Origin: Sphingomonas aquatilis
GTDB lineage: Bacteria; Pseudomonadota; Alphaproteobacteria; Sphingomonadales; Sphingomonadaceae
Direction: 5' to 3'
Assembly: GCF_014196115.1 (NCBI RefSeq)
Contig: NZ_JACIDB010000001.1
Span: 620,001 to 684,000, forward strand
DNA: 64,000 bases
Shown here: one piece after another, positions 31,643 through 40,803 of the stretch
Numbering within the stretch: position 1 is the stretch's first letter
Layout: each line of letters opens with the position of its first letter
Made by a program: the position numbers and the translations under genes
The notes under the pieces: model-generated
Databases searched by the model: none
The model's input: the letters and a program-made list of their open reading frames with translations, nothing else
What the model was told of the DNA's origin: nothing

Positions 31643-34189
31643 ATGATGACCCATGTTCCGTTCCGCGCCGCTCTGCTGGCGGCCACCACGCTCGCTTTGC
31701 CGACGCTGGCGCATGCCGATCCCGTCGCGGGTCCGGTCGCCGTGCCGGTAAGCGAGCCGACTGCGGCGGCCGTGCCGCAGTCGACCAGCGCCGATCAGGC
31801 GGGGCAGGCCAATGACAAGCAGTCGCTGACCACGTCCGACATCATCGTCACCGGATCGCGCACCGCCCAGGCGGCACCGCTCACCGCCTCGCTGACCACG
31901 ACGCAGCCGCAATCGGCGGTCAGCCGCGATTTCATCGAAAATAGCGCCGCCACGGCCGACGTGAACGAGCTGATCGCATTGACGCCGGGCGTGTCGATCT
32001 CGGGCGCGGGCAACGGCTATGGCCTGTCGGAAACCAAGGCGACGATCCGCGGCTTCCAGGACGGCGAATATAACGTCACCTACGACTCGATTCCCTTCGC
32101 CGACACCAACAACCCGACGCACCATTCGACCGCCTTCTTCCCGTCGAACACGATCGAGACGATCGTCGTCGATCGCGGTCCGGGCAATGCCAGCCAGCTC
32201 GGCCAGGCGAGCTATGGCGGCAACATCAATATGTATTCGCGCGCCGCGACGGCGGATGCGGAGCTGCGCGGCGAGGCGATCGTCGGCAATTGGAACACCT
32301 TCATCGGCCGCGCGCTGTTCGAAAGCGGCAGCATCGACAAGCTCGGCGGCACGCGCATCGTGCTGACCGGCCAGTATCTCCAGTCGGACGGCGCGCTGAG
32401 CTATTCGCCGGTCGGATCGAAGAACCTGTTCGGCAAGGCCGTGGTGCCGATCGGCAGCGCCAACACGCTGACCGTGATGAGCAGCTGGAACCGCAATTTT
32501 TACTATCAGTCGGACGTGCTGAAGGGCGCGACCTGCGGCAGCGCGGCGACCGACGCCTATAATGCCGCCAATCCGACGGCGACGATCACCACCGCGCTGG
32601 GCGCCGACGGCCAGCCGCTGACCCAGCTGAGCGGGCGGGGCTGCGGCGTGACATCGCAGGTCGGGCAATATGGCTTCAATTACGGGCTCGGCAACAATCC
32701 GACCCAGCACGATTATTGGGAATATAACCGCACTGACAAGACGACGGACTTTTCGTACCTGCGTCTACAGAGCAATCTCGGCGGCGGGCTGACGCTCGAC
32801 AATCGCGCGTACATGTACGGCTATACGAACAACACGCTGTCGGGGAATGGCAGCTCGTCCTTCGGCGTGCCCAAGGGCGGCACGCTGCCGGTGTTCATCG
32901 TCAAGTCGATCGGTGTCGTCACCGGCTTCACCGGGGCAGGCACGGCGGCGTCGCCCTATGTCGCGGTGTCGGGTGGCAACGACGTGCTGGGCTATGACAA
33001 GCTCAACAAATACCGCGTCTTCGGCTATATCGGCCAGGCGGATTACGACTTCGGCTTCGGCAAGCTGCGGCTCGGTGGCTGGTATGAATATGCCGTCACC
33101 GATCGCCACAATTTCGATCTCGACCGCACGACCAGCCAGCCGAGCTATAACGAGAAGTTCAGCAGCGGCACGGCGGCGACCAGCGCGCTGCCGCCGATTT
33201 CGCAGGCGAACATCAACTTCGCGCAGCATTCGACCTGGCACCAGTATCAGCTGTTCGGCGAGGTCGAACTCCGCCCGGTCGACGGCGTGTCGATCACGCC
33301 GGGCGTCAAATACGTCCACTTCACGCGCGGCGTGGATGCGGTCCTGCAACAGAAGACCCGCACGCCGCTCGACCTCAGCGCGACCTGGACCAAGACGCTG
33401 CCGTTCCTGACCGCCAATTGGCTGGTGACGAACAGCTGGTCCTTCTATGGCCAGTACGCGCAGGGCATGTACGTGCCCGACCTGTCGAGCTTCTATTCCG
33501 CCTCGGGCGAGCTCGTCACCGCGCTCGACCAGCTGAAGCCGCAAACGACGACCAACTACCAGATCGGCACTGTCTGGCACGGGCACAGCGTCTCGCTCGA
33601 TGTCGATGGCTATATCATCAACGTCGACAACAAGATCGGCAATTGCTCGACCGCCAATTGCGACCAGACGCTGCTCGTGAACCAGGGGCAGGTCCGCTAC
33701 AAGGGCGTCGAGGGGCAGCTCAGCGTCATGCCGATCCATGGCCTGACCCTGTTCGGCAATGCCAGCTACAACCAGGCGCGCAGCGTGCAGACCGATGCGC
33801 AGATCGGCAAGGCGCCCTTCGCCACCGCGGCGGCGGGCTTCATCTTTCGCAAGGACGGCTTTCGCGTGTCGTTCGACCAGAAGTATACTGGGCCGCAATA
33901 TGCCAATGATTACAACGGCAGCCCCAGCTTCCGCCTGTATCGCATCCGCCCGTACAGCATCGGCCAGTTCGCGATCAGCCAGACGTTCGAGGGCGGATTG
34001 AAGCTGGGCGTGACGGTCAACAACGTCTTCAACAGCCGCGCCGTGACGCAGATCGCGACCAGCAGCACCGGCGCACCGACGACGACCATCAACGGCAAAT
34101 CGTACCAGTCTGGCTATGGCCAGCTCGACCAGTTCAACTATTTGCCGCCGCGCTCCTTCCTGCTGACCGCGGGCATTTCCTTCCGGTAA
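31643..34189 (+). CDS. TonB-dependent receptor downstream of the acid phosphatase
   Basis: 848 residues. Signal peptide MMTHVPFRAALLAATTLALPTLAHA, a Thr/Pro-rich linker, a TonB-box-like TSDIIVTGSR, plug motifs (LIALTPGVSISGAGNGYG, IRGFQDGEYNVTYDSIPFADTNNPTHHS, VVDRGPGNASQLGQASYGGNINMYSRA) and a beta-barrel ending RSFLLTAGISFR. The ligand is unknown; the operon with an acid phosphatase makes an organophosphate or a phosphorylated chelate a candidate, and the PepSY-type neighbour leaves iron open. Signs of ordinary codon usage. Confidence 0.92.
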   Translation: MMTHVPFRAALLAATTLALPTLAHADPVAGPVAVPVSEPTAAAVPQSTSADQAGQANDKQSLTTSDIIVTGSRTAQAAPLTASLTTTQPQSAVSRDFIENSAATADVNELIALTPGVSISGAGNGYGLSETKATIRGFQDGEYNVTYDSIPFADTNNPTHHSTAFFPSNTIETIVVDRGPGNASQLGQASYGGNINMYSRAATADAELRGEAIVGNWNTFIGRALFESGSIDKLGGTRIVLTGQYLQSDGALSYSPVGSKNLFGKAVVPIGSANTLTVMSSWNRNFYYQSDVLKGATCGSAATDAYNAANPTATITTALGADGQPLTQLSGRGCGVTSQVGQYGFNYGLGNNPTQHDYWEYNRTDKTTDFSYLRLQSNLGGGLTLDNRAYMYGYTNNTLSGNGSSSFGVPKGGTLPVFIVKSIGVVTGFTGAGTAASPYVAVSGGNDVLGYDKLNKYRVFGYIGQADYDFGFGKLRLGGWYEYAVTDRHNFDLDRTTSQPSYNEKFSSGTAATSALPPISQANINFAQHSTWHQYQLFGEVELRPVDGVSITPGVKYVHFTRGVDAVLQQKTRTPLDLSATWTKTLPFLTANWLVTNSWSFYGQYAQGMYVPDLSSFYSASGELVTALDQLKPQTTTNYQIGTVWHGHSVSLDVDGYIINVDNKIGNCSTANCDQTLLVNQGQVRYKGVEGQLSVMPIHGLTLFGNASYNQARSVQTDAQIGKAPFATAAAGFIFRKDGFRVSFDQKYTGPQYANDYNGSPSFRLYRIRPYSIGQFAISQTFEGGLKLGVTVNNVFNSRAVTQIATSSTGAPTTTINGKSYQSGYGQLDQFNYLPPRSFLLTAGISFR

Positions 34190-34355
34190 ATCCTGGCGGC
34201 CCCCGCACGGCGCCGACGACATCGTCGATTTCGATGTCTCACCGGCGCTGGCGGGGTGGCGTGGGACCTTCGCTGAGCCCGGATGCGGATCGCTACGCGC
34301 CGGAGCAGCCCGACGGCGAGGGGGGCGTCCACCCGACCGCGGCGGACATGAGAGG

Positions 34356-34395
34356 GCCTGGACGTGCCGGCTTTTGTGGGCCGGCACGTCCAGGC
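34356..34395. terminator. Bidirectional terminator, perfect 16-bp hairpin
   Basis: GCCTGGACGTGCCGGC (34356-34371) and GCCGGCACGTCCAGGC (34380-34395) enclose an eight-base loop between the convergent receptor and SDR genes, with the minus-strand stop seven bases further on. No T-run, so termination may need help, but the stem is very stable. Confidence 0.65.
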
Positions 34396-34401
34396 TGGCC
34401 G

Positions 34402-35136
34402 TCAGGCCGTCGCACAGCCATCGATGTTGAGCGTGGTGCCGGTGATGTAGCTGGCATCCGGGCCGGCGAGGAAGGCGACCGCCCCCGCGATCTCCTCGAC
34501 CGTGCCATAGCGGCCGAGTGGTATGGATTGCAGCAGCTGTGCGGCGAAGTCGCTGTCGGCGGGGTTCATGTCGGTGTCGATCGGCCCCGGCTGCACGGTG
34601 TTGACCAGAATGTTGCGGGGGGCGAGGTCCTTGGCCCAGCCGCGCGCCAGCGCCGCCACCGCCGCCTTGGTCGCGCTGTAGACCGTGGTCGCGGGGAAGG
34701 CCATTTCGCCCGAGATGCTGCCGATCAGGATGATACGGCCACCGTCGCGCAGGTGCGGCAGGGCCGCGCGGGTGCCGACGTGCAGGCCCTTCACGTTGAC
34801 GGCGAACTGACGGTCGTACGTCTCGTCGGTGTCCTCGGTGACGGACGCGAACTCGGCGACCCCGGCATTGTGGACCAGGATGTCGATCCCGCCCAAAGCG
34901 GCGGCGGCCTGTTCGACACCGGCCCGCTGCGACGCCGGATCGGCGGCATCGGCCTGGAAGGCGAAGGCGGTGCCGCCCGCACGCTCGATCGCCGCCACCG
35001 TGGCGTCGGCCGCGGCTTTATTGCCGGCATAGGTGATCGCCACGGTAGCGCCCTCTGCCGCCAGCCGCTTGGCGATGGCCGAGCCGATGCCGCGCGATCC
35101 ACCGGTGACGAGCGCTGTCCTGCCCTGAATCGACAT
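34402..35136 (-). CDS. Short-chain dehydrogenase/reductase
   Basis: 244 residues. Rossmann motif TALVTGGSRGIGSAIAKRL (TGxxxGIG), NAG (VHNAGVAE), catalytic Ser in IGSISGEMAFP, and YxxxK as YSATKAAVAA. C-terminal FLAGPDASYITGTTLNIDGCATA is the classical end. Oxidises or reduces an unknown alcohol or ketone with NAD(P)H. Start ATG at 35136 has GGAG seven bases upstream; a longer reading frame begins in the promoter and is not supported. It diverges from an ArsR gene and probably is its target. Confidence 0.94.
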   Translation of the reverse strand: MSIQGRTALVTGGSRGIGSAIAKRLAAEGATVAITYAGNKAAADATVAAIERAGGTAFAFQADAADPASQRAGVEQAAAALGGIDILVHNAGVAEFASVTEDTDETYDRQFAVNVKGLHVGTRAALPHLRDGGRIILIGSISGEMAFPATTVYSATKAAVAALARGWAKDLAPRNILVNTVQPGPIDTDMNPADSDFAAQLLQSIPLGRYGTVEEIAGAVAFLAGPDASYITGTTLNIDGCATA

Positions 35137-35212
35137 ATAAAATCTCCAAAAAGGCTGGCCCGCGATCACGGCATCGTGCGCTGTCGGCAGGCGGTAAATG
35201 GGGTGACGTTTC

Positions 35213-35237
35213 AACAGTTCAATAATACCGAACTATT
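35213..35237. promoter_or_regulatory. Operator-like dyad in the SDR/ArsR divergent promoter
   Basis: AACAGTTC and GAACTATT form an 8-base inverted repeat with one mismatch (AGTTC-N9-GAACT at 35216-35234). It lies in a 131-bp AT-richer divergent region. It is the likely binding site of the ArsR-type repressor, controlling both genes. Confidence 0.55.
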
Positions 35238-35267
35238 AAATTCATTGCGGTGTCCTATATCGACGTC

Positions 35268-35579
35268 ATGGCCCGCTTCACGCACCCCCGGCTGGAGGAC
35301 GTTCCGCTCGATCTGGCGCTGCACGCGCTGGCCGATCCCAATCGGCTGGCCATGGTGGCGCGCCTCGCCGCGACCGAGCGGCTGAGCTGCACCGATGCCG
35401 CGCCGTGCGAGACGATCCCGAAAAGCACGCTGTCCAACCATCTGAAGTTGCTGCGTGCGGCCGGGCTGATCGAGACGACGCAGGCCGGCCGCGAGATGAT
35501 CAACACGCTGCGCCGCGCCGAATTCGACCGGCGCTTCCCGGGTCTGCTCGACGTGGTGCTCGCCAACCGGCAGGGCTGA
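35268..35579 (+). CDS. ArsR-family winged-helix transcriptional regulator
   Basis: 103 residues from ATG 35268; a GTG six codons earlier is also possible, and neither has a clear ribosome-binding motif. Winged helix: LALHALADPNRLAMVARLAATERLSC, then the recognition helix region KSTLSNHLKLLRAAGLIETTQAGREMINTLRR, and FPGLLDVVL near the end. There are no CxC metal-binding cysteines in the usual place, so metal sensing is doubtful; a small-molecule ligand linked to the neighbouring SDR is more likely. Divergent from the SDR gene, with an operator-like dyad between them. Confidence 0.88.
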   Translation: MARFTHPRLEDVPLDLALHALADPNRLAMVARLAATERLSCTDAAPCETIPKSTLSNHLKLLRAAGLIETTQAGREMINTLRRAEFDRRFPGLLDVVLANRQG

Positions 35580-35977
35580 GCCGGCCGATCGCGTCGAGAG
35601 CGGCCACCGCATCGTCGTCGCGGTTGGTTTCGCGTGTCTCGCCTTTTGCCCAGCCTTCATAGACTTGGGGTGAGGGGCGGCACCGTCTTGGCTGGCCTAT
35701 GGTTCGTTCGAGGGTTGGGAGAGCCCGGGGAAAGGCCCCCAAGAGCCCGAAACTAGGACGGAGGGTGGTAGGATGCGGCCCGGTGCGGGATCGATGCAGA
35801 GGGCGCGGGCGATGCGGCGCAGCGGGGACGACGCGCCGAACGAAGAAAATGCCGGTGCGAGTATATTTTCAAGAGGTGGTCATACGGACCACTTTGTACG
35901 CATCCTTTGTACCCAAGGATAGGTAAAGCGTCCGGGAAGACGGCCTGACCGCGCACATCCGCCATTCCGGCGAGCGC
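35580..35977. other. Gene-free stretch downstream of tRNA-Glu
   Basis: 398 bp with no supportable gene. An AT-richer patch (about 35850-35930, containing AGTATATTTTCAAGAGGTGG and a GGTC/GACC pair) stands out from GC-rich surroundings. It could be a remnant of something inserted beside the tRNA, but no integrase or repeated tRNA end was seen. Confidence 0.4.
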
Positions 35978-36052
35978 TGGTGACCCCTACGGGAATCGAA
36001 CCCGTGTTTCAGCCGTGAAAGGGCCGCGTCCTAACCGCTAGACGAAGGGGCC
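35978..36052 (-). tRNA. tRNA-Glu (anticodon TTC)
   Basis: 75 bases on the minus strand with an encoded CCA. Acceptor GGCCCCT/AGGGGTC, D arm, anticodon loop CTTTCAC (anticodon TTC), and T arm ACGGG-TTCGATT-CCCGT all fold. It lies 56 bp from the recJ stop, transcribed in the same direction. Confidence 0.97.
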
Positions 36053-36108
36053 GTGAAGGCGTTGGGGGCGGTTAGGGGAGGCCGCGCCGTCGGTCAAGCC
36101 TCTTTTCG

Positions 36109-37863
36109 TCAATCGGCCCAGGCGGCGTCTTCCAGATGTAGTTCGGCGGCGGGGCGGCTGCCCCAATCGTCGATCTTGGCGCGGCCGGCGAGCCACAGGC
36201 GACGGTGCGGGGCGGCGGCGAGCAGCGCCTGCCCCAGCGCGCTGTCGGCGGCGCGGAAGGCGACCGCCTTGAAACTGCGGCCGTCGTCGCCCGCGACGAT
36301 GGCGCGGACGTGGCCGTTGCCGACCACGTCGGACTTGATGATGCGCACCGGGCCGGCGGCGATGCGCGGCGCGGGCCAGCCCATGCCATAGGGACCGCCG
36401 ACATCGAGCGAATCGACCAGCGCGGGATTGACGCCGCCGGGGGCGAGCACGGCGTCGACCAGCAGCGCACGCTCGCCGATCGAACGGGTGACGGCGGCGG
36501 CGAGGCGCTCTTCTAGAAAGTCGGTGAAAGCTGCGACCTGATCGGCGGCGATCGTGAGGCCTGCGGCCATCGCATGGCCACCGCCAGCGACGAGCAGGCC
36601 GTGCTCCTTGGCAGCGAGTACCGCGGCGCCCAAGTCGACGCCGGCGATCGACCGGCCCGATCCCTTGCCGACGCCATGTTCGTCGATGGCGATGACGATC
36701 GCGGGGCGGCCGAGCTTTTCCTTCAATCGTCCGGCGACGATGCCGATGACGCCGGGGTGCCAGCCTTCGCCCGCGACGACGGCGACCGCGCGGTCGCTCG
36801 CGATCATCGCATCGGCGGCTTCCTGTACGCCGCTTTCGATCAGGCGGCGCTCATCGTTGAGGCGGTCGAGCTCTTCGGCGATCGTGCGGGCTTCGGCGGG
36901 ATCTTGCGTGGTGAGCAGGCGCACGCCGAGGTCCGCCCGGCCGACGCGGCCACCCGCGTTGATCCGGGGCCCCAATGCGAAGCCGAGGTCGCTGCACGTC
37001 GGCGCGCGGGTGAGGCGCGATGCCTGGATCAGCGCGTCGAGGCCGATGTTGCGGCGCTGCGCCATGACCTTCAGCCCCTGCGCGACGAAAGCGCGGTTGA
37101 GGCCGCGCAATTGCGCGACGTCGGCGACGGTGCCGAGCGCGACGATATCGAGATGATCGATCAATTTGGGTTCGGCGCGGCTGACGAAGAAGCCACGGCG
37201 GCGCAGCTCGCGGATCAACGCGGCGGCGAGCAGGAAGCAAACGCCGACCGCGGCGAGGTGGCCATGCGCGGCGCCTTCGTCCTCGTCGAGCCGGTTGGGA
37301 TTGACCAGAGCATGCGCGCGGGGGAGGGCGGCGGCGCATTTGTGATGGTCGACGACGACGACGTCGACCGGGTGGGCGTGCGCCATGGCGAGCGCGTCGA
37401 ATGCCTGCGCGCCGCAATCGACGGTGACGATCAGCGAGGCGCCTTCGTGGGCCAGGCGGACGAGCGCGTCGCCCGACGGGCCATAGCCTTCGAGCAGGCG
37501 GTCGGGGATGTAGGGGCGCGCCTCGATGCCGAGGTCGCGCAGAACGAGGATGAGAAGGGCGGCGGAGGTGGCGCCGTCGACGTCATAATCGCCGAAGACG
37601 GCGATGCTCTCACGGGCTTCGACCGCGTCGGCGAGGCGGGCGGCGGCGCGGTCCATGTCGCGGAAGACCGAGGGGTCGGGCATGAACGCGCGGATCGAGG
37701 GTGCGCGATGCTGCTCCAGCGCCTCGCGCGGGGCGCCGCGGGCGAGCAGCAACTGCGTCACCAGATCGTCGGTGCCGAAGCCGTCGCGCCCGTCGGCGGC
37801 AAGGCTGCGCCAATGCCAGGGCTGGCCGAGAATCGAGTGGGTGACGCCGAGAACGGGGGACAT
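36109..37863 (-). CDS. recJ: Single-stranded-DNA-specific 5'-3' exonuclease RecJ
   Basis: 584 residues, a normal length. DHH phosphoesterase motifs: VFGDYDVDGATSAALL (Asp92, Asp94, Asp96), VVVDHHKC (171-173, motif III), and the DHHA1 region with GGGHAMAAG. RecJ degrades single-stranded DNA in recombination, mismatch and base-excision repair. Start is ATG at 37863. It is followed on the same strand by tRNA-Glu, which is separately transcribed or read through from recJ. Confidence 0.97.
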   Translation of the reverse strand: MSPVLGVTHSILGQPWHWRSLAADGRDGFGTDDLVTQLLLARGAPREALEQHRAPSIRAFMPDPSVFRDMDRAAARLADAVEARESIAVFGDYDVDGATSAALLILVLRDLGIEARPYIPDRLLEGYGPSGDALVRLAHEGASLIVTVDCGAQAFDALAMAHAHPVDVVVVDHHKCAAALPRAHALVNPNRLDEDEGAAHGHLAAVGVCFLLAAALIRELRRRGFFVSRAEPKLIDHLDIVALGTVADVAQLRGLNRAFVAQGLKVMAQRRNIGLDALIQASRLTRAPTCSDLGFALGPRINAGGRVGRADLGVRLLTTQDPAEARTIAEELDRLNDERRLIESGVQEAADAMIASDRAVAVVAGEGWHPGVIGIVAGRLKEKLGRPAIVIAIDEHGVGKGSGRSIAGVDLGAAVLAAKEHGLLVAGGGHAMAAGLTIAADQVAAFTDFLEERLAAAVTRSIGERALLVDAVLAPGGVNPALVDSLDVGGPYGMGWPAPRIAAGPVRIIKSDVVGNGHVRAIVAGDDGRSFKAVAFRAADSALGQALLAAAPHRRLWLAGRAKIDDWGSRPAAELHLEDAAWAD

Positions 37864-37965
37864 GGGAGTTGAATTTTCCGAAAATGGTTGAGCCGCAGAG
37901 CGCGACCGTCAAACGATATGCGTGGCGGACTCGCGCGGATCATATTCCGACGGCTGGTCCGCCGG

Positions 37966-38235
37966 CTACCGATCCGCTGGCATACGCCGTCGGAACCACC
38001 AATACCATATGAGCGCGAGCGCAACTGCCACGCCTGCCGCACGCGGCAGCCGCGCGTCTGCCATCCACGTGGGCGTTTCGCCGCTCAAGCGTGCGATCGC
38101 ATAACCGATCGCCAGCATAAACGCGCCGAACCGGGCCGGGGCGTTCGGCGCGAAGCGGCTGATCGCCCAATTGCCGAGCCCGGCGAGCAGGAGTGTCGAC
38201 AGGAATGCGTTCAACAGATGCGACAGCGACGTCAT
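37966..38235 (-). CDS. Small membrane protein of unknown function
   Basis: 89 residues from ATG 38235; a GTG seven codons upstream is also possible. Hydrophobic segments HLLNAFLSTLLLAGLGNWAISRF, FGAFMLAIGYAIARL and AAGVAVALALIWYWWF indicate about three helices, with a basic C-terminus (FRRRMPADR). No recognised domain. It diverges from dnaX with an 83-bp gap and runs towards recJ, whose start is 102 bp away. Confidence 0.55.
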   Translation of the reverse strand: MTSLSHLLNAFLSTLLLAGLGNWAISRFAPNAPARFGAFMLAIGYAIARLSGETPTWMADARLPRAAGVAVALALIWYWWFRRRMPADR

Positions 38236-38318
38236 CGCCGAAGCATAGCGCGCCACGAGCGCCTGGACCAGCGTCCGCCCTTCGACACCAACCCCTTGCG
38301 CTCCTATAGAGGAACGTG

Positions 38319-39980
38319 ATGGCCGATTCCTTTGACCTTGGCGAACCGCCCCAGCCTGTCGACCAGCCTGCGAAGGCCAATCCGTACCGCGTGCTCGCGC
38401 GCAAATATCGTCCGCAGACCTTTTCCGAGCTGATCGGGCAGGATGCGATGGTGACGACGCTGGGCAATGCGATCAAGCGCGACCGGCTGGCGCATGCGTT
38501 TCTGATGACGGGCGTGCGCGGGGTCGGCAAGACGTCGACCGCGCGGCTGATCGCCAAGGCGCTCAACTGCGTCGGGCCGGATGGGCAGGGCGGGCCGACG
38601 ATCGATCCGTGCGGGGTGTGCGAGCCGTGCCGCGCCATCGCCGAAGGGCGCCACATCGACGTGATCGAGATGGACGCCGCCAGCCACACCGGCGTCGACG
38701 ACGTGCGCGAGATCATCGACGCGGCGCGCTATGCCGCGGTCAGCGCGCGCTACAAGATCTACATCGTCGACGAAGTCCACATGCTGTCGAAGAACGCGTT
38801 CAACGCGCTCCTGAAGACGCTGGAAGAGCCGCCCGCGCACGTCAAATTCCTGTTCGCCACGACCGAGGTGAACAAGGTGCCGATCACGGTGCTGTCGCGC
38901 TGCCAGCGGTTCGATCTGCGGCGCATTTCGGCAGAGCAATTGGCGGAGCACTTCGCCTTCGTCTGCCGCGAAGAGGGCGTCGAGGCGGAGCCCGAAGCGC
39001 TGATGCTGATCGCGCGCGCGGCGGAAGGGTCGGCACGCGACGGCCTGTCGATTCTGGATCAGGCGATTGCGCATGCCGGGCTGGAGGGCGGCGGGGTCAG
39101 CGCCGCGGCGGTGCGGCAGATGCTCGGCCTGTCGGATCGCGGTGCGGTGCGCGACCTGATGGCGTTGCTGCTGGCCGGCGATGCGGCGGGCGCGCTCGCC
39201 AGCCTGCGGCGGCAATATGACTATGGCGTCGATCCGCAATCGGTGCTGCGTGCGTTGCTGGAGACGGTACACGGCATCACGCTGGCCAAGGTCGGTACGG
39301 CGGAGGACCCGGCGCAGCCGGTCGAGGAGCGGCAGGCGCGGGGCGAATGGGCGGCGAGCCTCTCCTTCCCGGCGCTGCACCGGCTGTGGCAGCTGACGCT
39401 GAAGGGGCATGAGGAGGTCGCCAAGGCGGTGCTGCCGATCGAGGCGGCGGAGATGGCGCTGCTGCGCGTCATTCATGCGTCCAGCCTGCCCGATCCGGGC
39501 GAGTTGGCGAAGCAGATCGCGAGCGGCAAGATCGGTGGTGCTCCGCTTGCGTCCGCCCCGGCGGCGGCCCCGGCGCCCGCGCCGGTTGCGGTCATCGATG
39601 AAAAGCCAGCCATGCCGGCGGACTTCGAGGCGCTGGTTGCGATGCTGGAGGACAAGGGGCATCACGCCGTTGCCGCCCAATTGGGCTATGGCGCGCGCGT
39701 CGTGCGGTACGAACCGCCCGAACTGATCCTCAGCGGATCGCGGCCGATGTCTGCGGATACGCTGCGCGATGCGGCCGACGCGCTGAAGCGCGCGACCGGG
39801 CAGGTGTGGAAGATAGCCTTGGAGGATGCGCCGGGCGCGCCTACCTTGCGCGAGAAGGACAAGGCCGAGGAAGAGGCGACGCGGCAGGCGATCCTGGCGA
39901 CCCCGCTGGTACAAGCGGCGTTGGCGGCGTTTCCCGACGCGGAGCTGGAAACCTGGCCCGGTAAACGGAGTGTGGCATGA
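38319..39980 (+). CDS. dnaX: DNA polymerase III subunits gamma/tau
   Basis: 553 residues. Walker A GVRGVGKT (65-72), zinc module cysteines C84, C98, C101 and C104 (NC, CGVCEPC), and the Walker B region YIVDEVHMLS. The AAA+ clamp-loader part (about 1-380) is followed by an Ala/Pro-rich linker and a C-terminal tau-like part. ATG 38319 follows AGAGGA with five bases between. It is coupled to ybaB by an ATGA overlap; no obvious slippery sequence was identified, so a frameshifted gamma form is not claimed. Confidence 0.97.
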   Translation: MADSFDLGEPPQPVDQPAKANPYRVLARKYRPQTFSELIGQDAMVTTLGNAIKRDRLAHAFLMTGVRGVGKTSTARLIAKALNCVGPDGQGGPTIDPCGVCEPCRAIAEGRHIDVIEMDAASHTGVDDVREIIDAARYAAVSARYKIYIVDEVHMLSKNAFNALLKTLEEPPAHVKFLFATTEVNKVPITVLSRCQRFDLRRISAEQLAEHFAFVCREEGVEAEPEALMLIARAAEGSARDGLSILDQAIAHAGLEGGGVSAAAVRQMLGLSDRGAVRDLMALLLAGDAAGALASLRRQYDYGVDPQSVLRALLETVHGITLAKVGTAEDPAQPVEERQARGEWAASLSFPALHRLWQLTLKGHEEVAKAVLPIEAAEMALLRVIHASSLPDPGELAKQIASGKIGGAPLASAPAAAPAPAPVAVIDEKPAMPADFEALVAMLEDKGHHAVAAQLGYGARVVRYEPPELILSGSRPMSADTLRDAADALKRATGQVWKIALEDAPGAPTLREKDKAEEEATRQAILATPLVQAALAAFPDAELETWPGKRSVA

Positions 39981-40300
39981 AGAACCTCGATGAAATCCTC
40001 GCGATGGCGCAGAACGTCCAGAGCGAGCTGCAAAAGGCGCAGGACCAGCTCGACACGATCGAGGTCGAGGGCGTGTCGGGCGGCGGCCTGGTGAAGGTGA
40101 AGGCGACCGCCAAGGGCCGGATCATCGGTATCGCGATCGACGATTCGCTGATCGAGGTGAGCGAGAAGCAGATGCTGGAAGACCTGCTCGCCGCCGCGTT
40201 CAACGATGCGCGGGCCAAGGCCGATGCGGCGTCGGGCGCCGAAATGTCGAAGATGACGAGCGGCCTGCCGTTGCCGCCGGGCTTCAAGCTGCCGTTCTGA
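39977..40300 (+). CDS. ybaB: YbaB/EbfC family nucleoid-associated protein
   Basis: 107 residues. MKNLDEILAMAQNVQSELQKAQDQLDTIEVEGVSGGGLVKVKATAKGRIIGIAIDDSLI is the YbaB pattern: a helical start and a beta-sheet that dimerises with DNA-binding loops. It binds DNA non-specifically. The ATG overlaps the dnaX stop (ATGA), and dnaX-ybaB is a widespread operon. Its stop TGA overlaps the next ATG by one base. Confidence 0.97.
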   Translation: MKNLDEILAMAQNVQSELQKAQDQLDTIEVEGVSGGGLVKVKATAKGRIIGIAIDDSLIEVSEKQMLEDLLAAAFNDARAKADAASGAEMSKMTSGLPLPPGFKLPF

Positions 40301-40479
40301 TGGACGGTCCGCTGGGATCGGTCGCGCGCGCCGCACCGGCGATCGCGATGCTGGGATGTTTCGCCTGCCTGATCGGCGGCGGCGCGCTGCTGGCGCGGGG
40401 CGGCGACCGGAAGAAGGCGGTGCTGTTGCTGGTGATGTCTGCCGTGCTGCTGGGGAATGTTCTGATCTGGCAGATGTGA
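40300..40479 (+). CDS. Small two-helix membrane protein, third gene of the dnaX operon
   Basis: 59 residues. The ATG shares one base with the ybaB stop (TGATG). Two hydrophobic segments: APAIAMLGCFACLIGGGALLA and AVLLLVMSAVLLGNVLIW, joined by RGGDRKKA. Nothing in the sequence ties it to replication; it is placed by coupling. Function unknown. Position and overlap make it likely real. Confidence 0.65.
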   Translation: MDGPLGSVARAAPAIAMLGCFACLIGGGALLARGGDRKKAVLLLVMSAVLLGNVLIWQM

Positions 40480-40489
40480 TGTTGTAGGC

Positions 40490-40685
40490 CCTCCCTCGCT
40501 TTAGCGGGGGAGGGGGACCGTTCGCGTAGCGAATGGTGGAGGGGGCGTTTCCGCGGACGCCCCGGGCTCGGGATTTCAGAGCCTCGTGGCGGCGGTGTGC
40601 CCAGTGCCGCGGCAACGGATAGGGGCGTCGTGTCCTCCCCCTCCGTCACGCCTTTGGCGTGCCACCTTCCCCTGGCGGGGGAGGA
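40490..40685. repeat. Degenerate relative of the CCTCCCCCGCC element
   Basis: The right end CCTTCCCCTGGCGGGGGAGG and a GGGGGAGGGGGACCG stretch at left resemble the ends of the 15651-15796 element, but the arms are degenerate. The interior contains GTTCGCGTAGCGAA and CGCCTTTGGCG hairpins. No gene in 40480-40803. Confidence 0.6.
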
Positions 40686-40803
40686 ATTCGGGAACCGCTG
40701 GTCGCTTGGCATGGGCGAAGCCCATGCCGTCAGTCGGGGCTGCGCCCCGCTGGCCGGGCTGGCGATGGTCGCAGAATAGCGGGGCTATTCCGCTACGCCA
40801 GCC

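Noticed and set aside
35753..35965. 70-codon minus-strand frame beside tRNA-Glu
   Set aside because: No ribosome-binding site, compositional oddity, no recognisable domain.
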